Shown: positions 53,248 through 62,978, counted from the first letter of the stretch. The stretch is 64,000 bases of DNA from an uncultured Desulfatitalea sp. (GCA_937868765.1 CALMNL010000005.1:1-64000), one strand, 5' to 3'. Numbers and translations: made by a program. The notes: generated by a model from the sequence alone, not told the origin.

Positions 53248-53329
53248 GATTCGCTTCCGACTTGTCTTCCGACCCCCCTCGTTCGCGTCCGGCAGATTGT
53301 AAGACGGGGCCCGCCGCTTGTCATCCGGC

Positions 53330-54151
53330 CTACAATCCGTCACACAGCACGCAGTACTGCTCGGGGTCCTCGTCACGGACGAGTTTGTGCACCACGATCT
53401 CACCGGGCCGGTCGAGGCTCTGGAGGTAGCCGAGCAGCAATCGCAGCAGCTGCAGCTGGCGGAAGCGCTGGTGGGGAAATGCGAAGGGGTGCCCCAGGGG
53501 GAAACCGGTGTAGACCGCGCGCGGCGGTTTGACCTTGCGGCTGATGCCCTGGGAGAGGGTCACCGAGATCGTGGGGATGCCGGAAGCTTCGATCACCCGC
53601 TGGACCAGTCCCACGGACTGATTGCACAGCCCTCAGGCCGGGGTGAGGATCACGGCGTCCACCCGGTCCTGCTTGAGAAAACGTGCCACCTGGGGGGCGG
53701 TGACCTGCATCAGGGTGTGGATGTGGGGCGGAAGGATGTGCCCCATGAAGCTGTAGTGGTGGGCGGCCACCGAACCGATCTCGCCCAGGTCGGCCAGCTC
53801 CCGCAGTCGCTCCAGGGGCAAGACCACATTGAGGTCCTGGTCGGCGTCGGTGTGGTCGTAGTAGTTGTGGGTGATGGCCCAGTCGCCGGGGCGTGCGCCG
53901 GAGGGGATCGGCCGGAAAGCCGGATCGCCGGCCGGATCGCGCATGTTGAAAGGCCGATCGCTTTTCAAATGCACGCCGGCGGTGGTGACCAGCGCCACCC
54001 GGCTGCGGGCGGCCGGTCCGGCATAGGGCGTCCAGGGGGCATCTGCGAACGCCACGAACTGATGGTGACGCACCCAGCGCCGGAACAGAAGCGGAAAGCG
54101 GGTGAACAGCCTGGCCAGAAACTGGTCTTTGATGGTTTTGAGGTCGGGCAT
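53330..54151 (-). CDS. GrdB/PrdB-family reductase-like selenoprotein (UGA at codon 173)
   Basis: A 273-residue protein if the TGA at 53633-53635 is Sec. The first part (RRWVRHHQFVAF; KSDRPFNMRDPAGDPAFRPI; THNYYDHTDADQDLNVVLPL; VAAHHYSFMGH) and the part after UGA (GLVQRVIEASGIPTISVTLS) belong to one glycine/sarcosine/betaine/proline reductase B-type family; the joint reads AVILTPA-Sec173-GLCNQSV, giving Sec-x2-Cys, the redox motif of these reductases. Substrate unknown; no GrdA, GrdC or PrdA partner is adjacent. It ends 82 bp before the FemAB-like gene. Confidence 0.85.
53606..53635 (-). promoter_or_regulatory. Possible SECIS element of the GrdB/PrdB-like gene
   Basis: Twelve bases after the UGA, CAGUCC-GUG-GGACUG can form a hairpin. 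Spacing is shorter and the loop smaller than in the Hdr-Mvh genes, so this is the weakest of the five. Confidence 0.5.
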
Positions 54152-54474
54152 GGCGTTCTCTTCAACCTGGTTTCAGCGGATGCTAATTCTTCGACGTCGT
54201 TCCTGCCGCCTGGTATCCATAATCTGCTTCGCCACCGGCACCCTGCAGCTCCCGCAAACTTAGCCCGGGATTTTGCGGCCGCGCAACTGAAATTTAATTT
54301 GCCTGGCCGTCTGGGCGCCACTGTTCTTTTGATATGCGGGGGCTGTCGTGCTATCTTTCTCTATCGTAAAGCCACGAGATGATCGCAGCCCGGCACCCGC
54401 GCTTCTTCTTTCCGGCTTCCGCTCGAGGCGCAGCTCCATGGTCGATGCATTAAAATGAGCTTTGAGGCCCAACC
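54152..54474. other. Divergent intergenic region
   Basis: About 320 bp between the GrdB/PrdB-like gene and the Nramp transporter. No gene, no clear promoter and no recognised metal riboswitch seen. Confidence 0.4.
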
Positions 54475-55776
54475 ATGACGACCCCAGAAAGCAAAATGGT
54501 TCCGGACGACCACGCGACCCTGACCGCCGCCGAACAGGTGCTATCCGGCAGCGGCCCCAAGCGCGGCCTGGCGCGGCTGTGGCCTTTTCTGGGGCCGGCC
54601 TTTATCGCCAGCATCGCCTATGTGGACCCGGGCAACTTCGCCACCAACATCCAGGGGGGCGCCCAGTTCGGTTACCGCCTGCTGTGGGTGGTGGTGGCCA
54701 GCAATCTGATGGCCATGCTGATCCAGACCCTGTCGGCCAAGCTGGGCATCGCCACGGGCTGCAACCTGGCCGAGCTGTGCCGCCTGAACTATCCGCGGCC
54801 CCTGGTGTGGCTCATGTGGGTCCTGATGGAGCTGGTGGCCATGGCCACCGACCTGGCCGAGTTCCTCGGTGCGGCCATCGGATTCAACTTGTTGCTGGGC
54901 ATGCCCCTGGGGCCGGCCGGCGTTTTGACCGCCGTGGTCACCTTTCTGATCCTCATGCTGCAAAACCGCGGGTTTCGTCCCCTGGAGGCGGTCATCACCG
55001 CCATGCTGGGGTTCATCGCCCTCTGTTATGTGGTCGAAACGATCCTGGACCGTCCCGATTGGGGGCAGGTCTTCTACCATGCGACGGTTCCCAGCTTCGC
55101 CGGCGCCGAAAGCGTGCTGCTGGCCGCCGGCATCCTGGGGGCCACGGTGATGCCCCACGTGATCTTTCTGCACTCCTCGCTCACCCAGGGCCGCATCGTG
55201 GTCAAGGACCCGGTCCAGCGCCGGCGCCTGTTCCATTTCGAAATCGCCGATGTCACCATCGCCATGGGCGTGGCCGGTTTCGTCAACGCCGCCATGCTGA
55301 TCATGGCCGCGGCCACTTTCCACAAGTCCGGGCTGGTGCATGTGGCCTCGATCGAAGAGGCCCACCAGACCCTGGAACCCCTGCTGGGCGGCGCGGCCCG
55401 CTGGATCTTCGCCCTCTCGCTGCTGGCCGCGGGCCTGGCGTCGACCACGGTGGGCACCATGGCCGGGCAGGTGGTGATGCAGGGGTTTCTCCAGCGCCAT
55501 CTGCCGATCTGGCTGCGGCGGCTGGCCACCATTCTGCCGTCGCTGGCGGTAATCTTCATGGGATTGGACCCCACCCGCACCCTGGTGATCAGCCAGGTGG
55601 TGCTCAGCTTCGGGCTGCCGTTCGCCGTCATCCCCCTGATCCATTTTTCCAGTCGCCGCGATCTGATGCAGGACCTGGTCAACCGGCCGTTCACCACGGC
55701 GGTGGCCTGGGGGGTCGCCGCGCTGATCGTTCTGTTGAACCTCTATCTGCTGTACCAGACGCTATGGGGAGGTTAA
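54475..55776 (+). CDS. mntH: Nramp family divalent metal transporter
   Basis: A 433-residue permease with about eleven membrane segments. The metal site is in VDPGNFATNIQGG (helix 1, DPGN) and MPHVIFLHSSL (helix 6, MPH), both intact, favouring Mn2+/Fe2+ uptake with protons. GAGG precedes the ATG. A universal stress protein gene follows after 2 bp, so they form one operon. Confidence 0.92.
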   Translation: MTTPESKMVPDDHATLTAAEQVLSGSGPKRGLARLWPFLGPAFIASIAYVDPGNFATNIQGGAQFGYRLLWVVVASNLMAMLIQTLSAKLGIATGCNLAELCRLNYPRPLVWLMWVLMELVAMATDLAEFLGAAIGFNLLLGMPLGPAGVLTAVVTFLILMLQNRGFRPLEAVITAMLGFIALCYVVETILDRPDWGQVFYHATVPSFAGAESVLLAAGILGATVMPHVIFLHSSLTQGRIVVKDPVQRRRLFHFEIADVTIAMGVAGFVNAAMLIMAAATFHKSGLVHVASIEEAHQTLEPLLGGAARWIFALSLLAAGLASTTVGTMAGQVVMQGFLQRHLPIWLRRLATILPSLAVIFMGLDPTRTLVISQVVLSFGLPFAVIPLIHFSSRRDLMQDLVNRPFTTAVAWGVAALIVLLNLYLLYQTLWGG

Positions 55777-55778
55777 AG

Positions 55779-56675
55779 ATGTTCAAACACCTGCTCGTGC
55801 CCCTGGACGGATCGACCCTGGCCGAAGCGGTGCTGCCCGCGGCCGCCTGCTTGGCCCAGGCGCTCAAGGCCCGGGTGACCCTGCTGCACGTCATCGAAGT
55901 GGATGCACCACCCGCGGTCCACGGCGAACGGCACCTCACCGCAGCGGCCGAAGCCGCGGACTACCTGGAGGCGGTCGGCCGGCGGTTTTTCGGCGCCGAC
56001 ATCGACCTGGAACACCACGTGCACACCGCGGCCATGAAAGACGTGGCCCGGGGCATCGTGCTCCACGAAGCCGAGCTGGCTCACGACCTGGTGATCATGG
56101 GCACCCACGGCCGCGGCGGGTTGCGCGACCTGCTGTTCGGTCGCATCGCCCAGCAGGTGGTGGCCGCGGGCAGCTTGCCGGTGCTGCTGATCCGGCCACA
56201 GGCGCCCGCCACCCAGGGAACCTTTTTGTGCCGCCGGATTCTGGCACCCACCGATGGCGACCCCGCCCACGCCCCGGGCCTCCAGTTGGCCTTCGAACTG
56301 GCCCAGGCCATGGGGGCGCGCCTGGATCTGCTGGGGGTGGTGCCGACCTTGAACCGGCTCACCGGCCGCATCGCCACCACCAGCCGCTTCGCCCCCGGCA
56401 CCAGTCAGGCCATGCTGGAGATGGCCGAGGCGGATCTGGGCCGTTTTCTGCAAAGCCGGATCGTGGATTTCAAAAAGGCCGGCGTGACCGCCGGGGCCCG
56501 CCTGGAGCGGGGCGATCCGGCCCAGGTCATTGCCGCCTCCGCCGAAACCCAGAACGCCGACCTCATCGTCCTGGGGACCCATGGAAAGTCCGGTGCCGCC
56601 GCCTTCTGGACCCAGAGCATCAGCCCCAAGGTGATGGCGCAGACCATGAGGCCCCTGTTGCTGGTGCCGGTTTAA
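55779..56675 (+). CDS. Tandem universal stress protein
   Basis: A 298-residue protein with two UspA domains. Each starts LVPLDGSTLAEAVLPAA / RRILAPTDGDPAHAPGL and ends with a nucleotide loop: VIMGTHGRGGLRDLLFGRIAQQV and IVLGTHGKSGAAAFWTQSISPKV (G-x2-G-x9-G(S/T)-like, better kept in the first). Cytoplasmic, likely ATP-binding. GGAGG lies before the ATG within the end of the Nramp gene. Confidence 0.9.
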   Translation: MFKHLLVPLDGSTLAEAVLPAAACLAQALKARVTLLHVIEVDAPPAVHGERHLTAAAEAADYLEAVGRRFFGADIDLEHHVHTAAMKDVARGIVLHEAELAHDLVIMGTHGRGGLRDLLFGRIAQQVVAAGSLPVLLIRPQAPATQGTFLCRRILAPTDGDPAHAPGLQLAFELAQAMGARLDLLGVVPTLNRLTGRIATTSRFAPGTSQAMLEMAEADLGRFLQSRIVDFKKAGVTAGARLERGDPAQVIAASAETQNADLIVLGTHGKSGAAAFWTQSISPKVMAQTMRPLLLVPV

Positions 56676-56706
56676 CAATGTGGTGTGAGGGGTACGGAGC
56701 CGCGAA

Positions 56707-57297
56707 ATGACCCTGGAGAGTTTCTTAGCCACCTATGGCTATCCGGCCATCTGGATCGGCACCTTCCTGGAGGGAGAGACCATCCTGGTGCTGGGCGGTC
56801 TGGCCGCCCACCAGGGGTATCTGCGCCTCAGCATGGTCATCCTCTCGGCCTTTGCCGGCAGCCTGATGGGCGATCAACTCTTCTTCTTCCTGGGGCGGCG
56901 CCACAGCGAGTATGTCCTGAAGAAGCTTCCCGGCTGGCGTTCGCGAATCGCCCGAGCCCATCAGCTGGTGGGACGCCATGAAAGGACCACCATTGTGCTG
57001 TTTCGGTTTTTTTACGGACTGCGCACCATCACGCCGTTCGTGATGGGTATGAGCAGTGTCCGCGTCGGACGCTTCGTTGTATTCAATGCCCTGGGGGCGC
57101 TGCTGTGGGCGGCCGTGCTGGGTACCGCCGGCTATCTGTTCGGGCAGGCGGCGCAAGCCTTTCTGGGCGAAATCAAACGGTTCGAAAAATGGCTGTTGGC
57201 CGGCGTCCTGGGCGTCGGGGTGTTGATATGGCTTGTTCGCCAGTGGCGCCGACGTCGGCGGCCACCGATGGCGGGGCCCCCTTTTCCCGGTAAGTAG
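56707..57297 (+). CDS. DedA family membrane protein
   Basis: A 196-residue DedA/VTT-domain protein: YPAIWIGTFLEGETILVLGG, AGSLMGDQLFFFLGRRHSEY, and FRFFYGLRTITPFVMGMSSV with the re-entrant loop Arg/Gly residues. DedA proteins act as lipid scramblases or flippases (undecaprenyl phosphate, phosphatidylethanolamine) and support the proton motive force. The next gene, mprF, also handles membrane lipids. Confidence 0.9.
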   Translation: MTLESFLATYGYPAIWIGTFLEGETILVLGGLAAHQGYLRLSMVILSAFAGSLMGDQLFFFLGRRHSEYVLKKLPGWRSRIARAHQLVGRHERTTIVLFRFFYGLRTITPFVMGMSSVRVGRFVVFNALGALLWAAVLGTAGYLFGQAAQAFLGEIKRFEKWLLAGVLGVGVLIWLVRQWRRRRRPPMAGPPFPGK

Positions 57298-57336
57298 CGC
57301 AGCGCCGAAGATCGATGATGGCAAGGGATTTGTCTT

Positions 57337-59889
57337 ATGATGTCCAAGTTCAAACGCTTCATGCCGCTCCTGATGCTCACGCTCTTTCTGCTGGCGCTCT
57401 GGAGTGTCTACCGCCAGCTGCATGGTTATCGCTGGCATGACCTGCTGGCCCAGATGCGCCAGATACCCAGCGGCCAGGTGGGTACGGCGCTGCTGCTGAC
57501 CCTGGCCAGCTACCTGGTGATGACCGCTTACGACTTTCTGGCCCTGAAGTACATCCGCCACCCGCTGCCCTATGCCAAGACGGCGCTGGCCTCGGGCCTG
57601 GGGTATGCCTTCAGCAACAATGTCGGCTTTTCCATGCTGGCCGGGGCCTCGGTCCGCTACCGCATCTATTCGGCCTGGGGTCTGTCGGCCGTGGAGATCA
57701 CCCAGGTGGTGCTCTTCTGCAGCCTCAGCCTCTGGCTGGGGTTTGTGGCCCTGAGCGGATTCGTCTTCCTCTTCGAGCCCCTGGTCCTGCCCCAGGGATT
57801 GCACCTGCCCTTCGCCACGCTGCGGCCCCTGGGCGTGATCTTGCTGCTCGGGCTCCTGGGCTATGCAGGGCTGACCCTATTCTTCCACAGGGCTGTGGCC
57901 GTCAAGGGGTGGCGCTTTTCCCTGCCGCCGTGGCCGGTAGCGGCGGGACAGCTGATGGTGGCGGCTGTGGACTGGTTGCTGGCCGGCCTGGTGCTATACG
58001 CCCTCTGGCCCCAGACGGCCGCGCTCTCCCTGGGGCACTTCCTGGCGATCTTCCTCATCGCCCAGCTCGGCGGCCTGATCAGCCAGGTGCCGGGCGGCTT
58101 GGGCGTCTTCGAATCGGTGGTGCTGCTGCTGGCGCCGGCGCAGATCCCCGTTCCGCAATTGCTGGGCGCGCTGGTCGTCTACCGCGGCGTTTACTACCTG
58201 CTGCCCTTGCTGCTGGCCACGGTGGTGCTGGGCATCGAAGAACTCCTGCGCCGCCAGACCATCTATGCCCGGGCCAGGGCGGTGGCCGAACGGTTGTGGG
58301 CCGGCCTGTTCGTTCCCATCCTGAGCCTGATGGTCTTCTTTACCGGCGCCATCCTGCTTTTCTCCGGGGCGATGCCGCCCGCGGCCGGGCGCCTGCTTTA
58401 CCTCGACAAGGTGGTCCCCCTGCACCTGATGGAGCTTTCGCATTTTTTGGGGAGCCTGACCGGCATGGCCCTGCTGCTGCTGGCCCGCGGCCTGCAGCGC
58501 CGTCTCAATGCGGCCTATGTGCTGACGCTGGTGCTGCTGGGGCTGGGTATTGTCGTTTCCCTGCTCAAAGGCCTCGATTACGAAGAGGCCTCCATCCTCT
58601 CCCTGGTCCTGCTGGTCCTGCTGACCGGTCGGCCGCTTTTCTTCCGGCAGTCGTCGCTTTTCTCCGAACGGCTCAACGCCGGCTGGATCGCGGCCATCGC
58701 CACCATGACCCTGTCGGCCATCTGGCTGGGTTTTTTCGCCTACCGGCACGTGGCCTATGCCCACGAGCTGTGGTGGCAGTTCAGCCTCAAGGGGGAAGCG
58801 CCGCGCTTCATGCGGGCCAGCGTCGGCGCCGTGGCCGTGGCCTTGGCTTTTGCCCTGGCGCGCCTGCTGCGGCCGGCGCCGCCGGGGCCCCATACCCCCG
58901 ACCCCGAGGAGATGGAGACCGTCCGGACCATCGTGAATCGATCGACCAACGCCTCGGCCCAGCTGGCCCTCCTGGGGGACAAGCGGTTCCTGATCAATGC
59001 CGCGAACACGGCCTTCATCATGTACGGCGTGTCGGGCCAGTCGTGGATCAGCATGGGCGACCCCATCGGCCCCGAGGCCGAATGGCCCGAATTGATCTGG
59101 CAGTTCCAGCGCAACGCCCAGAAGTACGCCGACCGCACCGTTTTCTACGAGGTGGCCCACCACCACCTGCACATGTACCTGGATGCCGGCCTGGTGGCGC
59201 TCAAGCTGGGCGAAGAGGCGCGCGTGCCGCTGGCCGATTTCAGCCTGGAAGGCAGCGGGCGCAAGAACCTGCGCTACATCCAGCGCAAATTGAGCAAACA
59301 GGGCTGCACCTTCGAAATGGTGCCGGCCGCTGAGGTAGCGGCGCACATGGACAGCCTGCAGACGATCTCCGACCGCTGGCTGGCCGAGAAGAACACCCGG
59401 GAAAAGGGCTTTTCCCTGGGCTTTTTCGATGCCGCCTACCTGTGCCGGACGCCGGTGGCGCTGGTGCATCTGGAAGGCCGGCCCGTGGCCTTCACCAATG
59501 TATGGCAAAGCGCCGGCCAGGAGGAGCTGACGGTGGACCTGATGCGCCATCTGCCCGAGGCGCCCAACGGCGTGATGGAGTACCTCTTCCTCGAGATGAT
59601 GCTCTGGGGTCGGGCCCAGGGCTATCGCTGGTTCAACCTGGGCATGGCGCCCCTGAGCGGCATGGCCGACCGGGAGGCCGCGCCCCTGTGGCACAAGCTG
59701 GGCCACTGGGTGGCGCGCCACGGCGCCTACTTTTACAATTTCCAGGGGTTGCGCCAGTATAAGGAGAAATTCGACCCGGTCTGGAGCCCCAAATACCTGG
59801 CCTGCCCGGGAGGCCTGGGGCTGCCCTCCATCCTGGCCGACATCGGCACCCTGGTGTCCGGGGGGCTCAAAGGCATCATATTCAAATAA
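57337..59889 (+). CDS. mprF: Bifunctional lysylphosphatidylglycerol synthase/flippase
   Basis: An 850-residue MprF. The first 520 residues have about 13-14 membrane segments (flippase; NNVGFSMLAGASVRYRIYSAWGLS and QLGGLISQVPGGLGVFESVVLLL are family blocks). The C-terminal soluble domain (WISMGDPIGPEAEWPELIWQ ; WLAEKNTREKGFSLGFFD; FTNVWQSAGQEELTVDLMRH) transfers an aminoacyl group from tRNA to phosphatidylglycerol. Lys is the usual residue, Ala is possible. It lowers membrane negative charge and gives resistance to cationic peptides. The start follows AAGGGA. AcvB-like hydrolase follows after 10 bp. Confidence 0.95.
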   Translation: MMSKFKRFMPLLMLTLFLLALWSVYRQLHGYRWHDLLAQMRQIPSGQVGTALLLTLASYLVMTAYDFLALKYIRHPLPYAKTALASGLGYAFSNNVGFSMLAGASVRYRIYSAWGLSAVEITQVVLFCSLSLWLGFVALSGFVFLFEPLVLPQGLHLPFATLRPLGVILLLGLLGYAGLTLFFHRAVAVKGWRFSLPPWPVAAGQLMVAAVDWLLAGLVLYALWPQTAALSLGHFLAIFLIAQLGGLISQVPGGLGVFESVVLLLAPAQIPVPQLLGALVVYRGVYYLLPLLLATVVLGIEELLRRQTIYARARAVAERLWAGLFVPILSLMVFFTGAILLFSGAMPPAAGRLLYLDKVVPLHLMELSHFLGSLTGMALLLLARGLQRRLNAAYVLTLVLLGLGIVVSLLKGLDYEEASILSLVLLVLLTGRPLFFRQSSLFSERLNAGWIAAIATMTLSAIWLGFFAYRHVAYAHELWWQFSLKGEAPRFMRASVGAVAVALAFALARLLRPAPPGPHTPDPEEMETVRTIVNRSTNASAQLALLGDKRFLINAANTAFIMYGVSGQSWISMGDPIGPEAEWPELIWQFQRNAQKYADRTVFYEVAHHHLHMYLDAGLVALKLGEEARVPLADFSLEGSGRKNLRYIQRKLSKQGCTFEMVPAAEVAAHMDSLQTISDRWLAEKNTREKGFSLGFFDAAYLCRTPVALVHLEGRPVAFTNVWQSAGQEELTVDLMRHLPEAPNGVMEYLFLEMMLWGRAQGYRWFNLGMAPLSGMADREAAPLWHKLGHWVARHGAYFYNFQGLRQYKEKFDPVWSPKYLACPGGLGLPSILADIGTLVSGGLKGIIFK

Positions 59890-59899
59890 GGAGAAGGGA

Positions 59900-61315
59900 A
59901 TGCTTATGAAGATCCGTGCGGTGCTGGTGGCCTTGCTGATCGTCTGGGGGGCGGCCCAAGCGCCGGCCGCCGCATTGAATGAAAGCACCCTTTCGTTCGG
60001 CCGTTTCGGCCAGGTGCACCTGTACCGTCCGGGCGCCCATCCGTCCCACGTGGTCTTGTTCGTATCCGGCGACGGCGGCTGGAACCTGGGGGTCGTGGAC
60101 ATGGCCCGCGAGCTGGCCGGCCTGGATGCCCTGGTGGTGGGCATCGATATCATCCATTACCTCAAGGCCCTCAACGCCCAGGGCGAAGGGTGTCTCTATC
60201 CGGCCGCCGATTTCGAATCTTTGAGCAAGTACGTTCAGAAACGCCTCGACTACGCCGATTATATCCAACCCCTGCTGGCCGGCTATTCGTCGGGTGCGAC
60301 CCTGGTCTATGCGCTGCTGGCCCAGGCGCCGGTCAATACCTTCAGGGGCGGCATCAGCCTCGGCTTTTGCCCCGACCTGCCCCTGGCCCGGCCGCCCTGC
60401 AAGGCCGGCCAGCTCGACTGGACCAGGGACGCGCACAAGGAGATCTACTATTTCCTGCCGGTCAAGCGACTGGAAAATCCCTGGGTGGCCCTTCAAGGCG
60501 AGATCGACCAGGTGTGCGACCCGGCCAAGACCCGCGCGTTCGTCAGCCAGGTGGACGGCGCCGAACTCGTCATGCTGCCCAGGGTGGGACATGGTTTTTC
60601 GGTGCCCGCCAACTGGCTGCCGCAGTTCAAACAACACTTCGCACGCCTGACGGCCGGGCCGAAGCAAGCGAAGAAGTCCCAGCGCCTGGATCTGCCGGTG
60701 GTCGAAGTGCCGGCCGGCACGCCGGCGAAACCTGAAATGGCCGTGCTCGTCACCGGCGACGGCGGCTGGGCCGGCATCGACCGCGAGATCGCCGGGGCCC
60801 TGGCGGCCCAGGGCGTGGGCGTGGTGGCCCTCGACTCCCTGAAGTACTTCTGGACTGCGCGCACGCCGGACATCGCCGCCCGGGACATGGCCCGGCTGCT
60901 CGAATACTATCTGGATGCCTGGCACAAAGAAAAGGCGGCACTTGTCGGCTACTCCCTGGGTGCCGATGTCCTGCCGTTCATGGCCGCCCGCCTGCCGGCC
61001 GACCTCCGCCGCCGGGTGGCGCTCGTCGCCCTGCTGGCGCCGAGCCGGCGGACCGCGTTCGAGTTCCATCTGAGCGACTGGCTGGGCGGGGGCCAAGATC
61101 CCGACCCGTATCCCACCGGGCCGGAAGTGAACAAGCTCATCGAAATGCCGCTGCTCTGCTTTTATGGCAAGCAGGAGAGCGACAGCTTGTGCCGCGACCC
61201 GCTGCCACCCAAGGCCGACGTCATCCCCATGGCCGGCGCCCACCACCTGGGCGGCGATTATGCCGCCATCGCCGGACGGATTCTGCGAGCCTTGGAAAAC
61301 CCCCTGAAGGAGTAA
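59900..61315 (+). CDS. AcvB/VirJ-type lysylphosphatidylglycerol hydrolase
   Basis: A 471-residue periplasmic protein: signal peptide (IRAVLVALLIVWGAAQAPA), then two alpha/beta-hydrolase-like halves. Each opens with a (V/L)-x-G-DGGW block (FVSGDGGWNLGVVDMA; LVTGDGGWAGIDREIA) and holds GYSSGATLVYALL or GYSLGADVLPFM as the nucleophile elbow, the second being the VirJ-like catalytic unit. AcvB of Agrobacterium and Rhizobium hydrolyses lysylphosphatidylglycerol. GGAGAAGGG precedes the ATG, and mprF ends 10 bp upstream, so maker and remover of the lipid are in one operon. Confidence 0.9.
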   Translation: MLMKIRAVLVALLIVWGAAQAPAAALNESTLSFGRFGQVHLYRPGAHPSHVVLFVSGDGGWNLGVVDMARELAGLDALVVGIDIIHYLKALNAQGEGCLYPAADFESLSKYVQKRLDYADYIQPLLAGYSSGATLVYALLAQAPVNTFRGGISLGFCPDLPLARPPCKAGQLDWTRDAHKEIYYFLPVKRLENPWVALQGEIDQVCDPAKTRAFVSQVDGAELVMLPRVGHGFSVPANWLPQFKQHFARLTAGPKQAKKSQRLDLPVVEVPAGTPAKPEMAVLVTGDGGWAGIDREIAGALAAQGVGVVALDSLKYFWTARTPDIAARDMARLLEYYLDAWHKEKAALVGYSLGADVLPFMAARLPADLRRRVALVALLAPSRRTAFEFHLSDWLGGGQDPDPYPTGPEVNKLIEMPLLCFYGKQESDSLCRDPLPPKADVIPMAGAHHLGGDYAAIAGRILRALENPLKE

Positions 61316-61326
61316 AAAGGAAAGAA

Positions 61327-62043
61327 ATGGCCTCCTCATCCCATCTGCCCCAACATGCCGACGCCTGTAAAATCTGCGGCCAGACCAAACCCGCCCCCGT
61401 ACCGGCAGCCTTGCTGCGGCCGGCCATCATGGCCGAGATCCAGAAAAGCCACCCCGACTTCACGGTGGAAGACCGGATCTGCCAGAACGACCTGAACCAA
61501 TTCCGATTCCAGTATGTCCAGGGGTTGATGGCCGCCGAACGCGGCGAGCTGACGGCGTTGGACAAAGATGTGCTGCAAAGTCTCCAGCAGCAGGAGTTGC
61601 TGACCAGCAACATCAATCTGGAGTTCCAGAAAAAGCTGACCTTCGGCGAAGCGCTGTCCGACAAGCTGGCTGACTTCGGCGGCAGCTGGGGGTTCATCCT
61701 TCTTTTCAGCGGTATCCTGATCGTCTGGATCGTGATCAATTCCATCGCCCTGCTCAGAAAACCCTTTGATCCTTATCCGTTTATCCTGCTAAATCTGATT
61801 CTGTCCTGCCTGGCCGCATTTCAGGCGCCGGTGATCATGATGAGCCAGAACCGCCAAGAGGCCAAGGACCGCCTGCGCGCGGAGAACGACTACCGCGTCA
61901 ACCTGAAGGCCGAGCTGGAGATCCGCCACCTGCACGAGAAGATCGACCACCTCCTGTCGCGGCAGTGGGAGCGGCTGGTGGAGATCCAGCAGGTGCAGCT
62001 CGAACTGATGGGCGAGTTGGCGGCATTCAAACGCAAAACCTGA
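61327..62043 (+). CDS. DUF1003 membrane protein with N-terminal zinc ribbon-like motif
   Basis: A 238-residue protein. CKICGQTKP near residue 15 resembles half a zinc site; LADFGGSWGFILLFSGILIVWIVINS and PFILLNLILSCLAAFQAPVIMMSQNRQEAKDR are the two DUF1003 membrane segments with the conserved N-x2-Q-x2-KD(R) end, and a long coiled coil follows. Function unknown; often found near stress genes. AAAGGAAAG precedes the ATG. Confidence 0.85.
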   Translation: MASSSHLPQHADACKICGQTKPAPVPAALLRPAIMAEIQKSHPDFTVEDRICQNDLNQFRFQYVQGLMAAERGELTALDKDVLQSLQQQELLTSNINLEFQKKLTFGEALSDKLADFGGSWGFILLFSGILIVWIVINSIALLRKPFDPYPFILLNLILSCLAAFQAPVIMMSQNRQEAKDRLRAENDYRVNLKAELEIRHLHEKIDHLLSRQWERLVEIQQVQLELMGELAAFKRKT

Positions 62044-62081
62044 TGACCGGTGCCTGCGCAGGCATCGAAAGGAGTAAAAAT

Positions 62082-62978
62082 ATGGAATCAAGGCGCACCT
62101 ACAATCCCAAACACATCTTGTGTCCCGTGGATATGAGCCCGCTTTCGGATCTGGCGCTGAAATACGCCGACCTTGGCGCCCATATGTTCGGTGCGAAGTT
62201 GACGGTTCTGCATGCCATGCCCACCGATTACCCTCGCTATTTGTCCAAGGATTTGACCCAGCGGCTGCTCAATGAGTTGGCGCATGCCAAGAGCGGCGTC
62301 CAGAAGCAGGTGGCGGTTCATGTCCGCGAAGTGCTCGGTGAGGCCGTTGAACAATTGCCTGTTAATTACAAGGTTACGGACATGGTGCCGGCGCAGGCCA
62401 TCCTGCAGACAGCGGATCAGGAGAAGGCCGATCTGATCGTCATGGGCACCCATGGTCTGGACGGCCTGAAGCATTGGGTGCTTGGGTCGGTGGCCGAGAA
62501 GGTCATGCACCTGTCCAAGGTGCCGATCTTCACCGTACGCCAGAAAATAGACGGCTTTATCCACACGGACCAGCCGGAATCCCGCCCGCAGATAGAGCAC
62601 ATTTTGTGCCCGTGCAACCTGAGCGCTTCGGCCGCCGAGGCGCTGCATATCGCCGCTTCTCTGGCCGAGCGGCTGGGGGCGCGCTTGAGCGTCCTGTTCA
62701 GCGTTGAAAACGGCGCTTCGGGTGAAGTCGATCGCCTGGACGCATGGGTCCGCGGCACGCTCCAAACCCGATCGGCCGTGGAGCTCATTGTTAAAAAAGG
62801 AGATGCAAGCGATCAAATCATCGCCACCGCCCAGGCGCGGCAGACCGATTTGATCGTCATCGGCCTCTGCCATCGCCCCATGGCATCGGGAACGGTGGTC
62901 GGCCGCACCAGCGAACGGGTCGCGCGTTACGCACCGGCGCCGGTGCTCGCCGTGCCTTATTTTGTCGAATCCGTTTAA
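62082..62978 (+). CDS. Tandem universal stress protein
   Basis: A 298-residue protein with two UspA domains. The first opens with HILCPVDMSPLSDLALKYA and has an intact nucleotide loop (VMGTHGLDGLKHWVLGSVAEKV). The second opens HILCPCNLSASAAEAL and ends VIGLCHRPMASGTVVGRTSERV, a looser loop. It is a second member of the family in the window (compare 55779-56675). AAAGGAG lies before ATG 62082. Confidence 0.9.
   Translation: MESRRTYNPKHILCPVDMSPLSDLALKYADLGAHMFGAKLTVLHAMPTDYPRYLSKDLTQRLLNELAHAKSGVQKQVAVHVREVLGEAVEQLPVNYKVTDMVPAQAILQTADQEKADLIVMGTHGLDGLKHWVLGSVAEKVMHLSKVPIFTVRQKIDGFIHTDQPESRPQIEHILCPCNLSASAAEALHIAASLAERLGARLSVLFSVENGASGEVDRLDAWVRGTLQTRSAVELIVKKGDASDQIIATAQARQTDLIVIGLCHRPMASGTVVGRTSERVARYAPAPVLAVPYFVESV

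Noticed and set aside
57994-60153. A 719-codon minus-strand frame
   Set aside because: It is the antisense of mprF and the AcvB-like gene; those have clear family motifs and ribosome sites.
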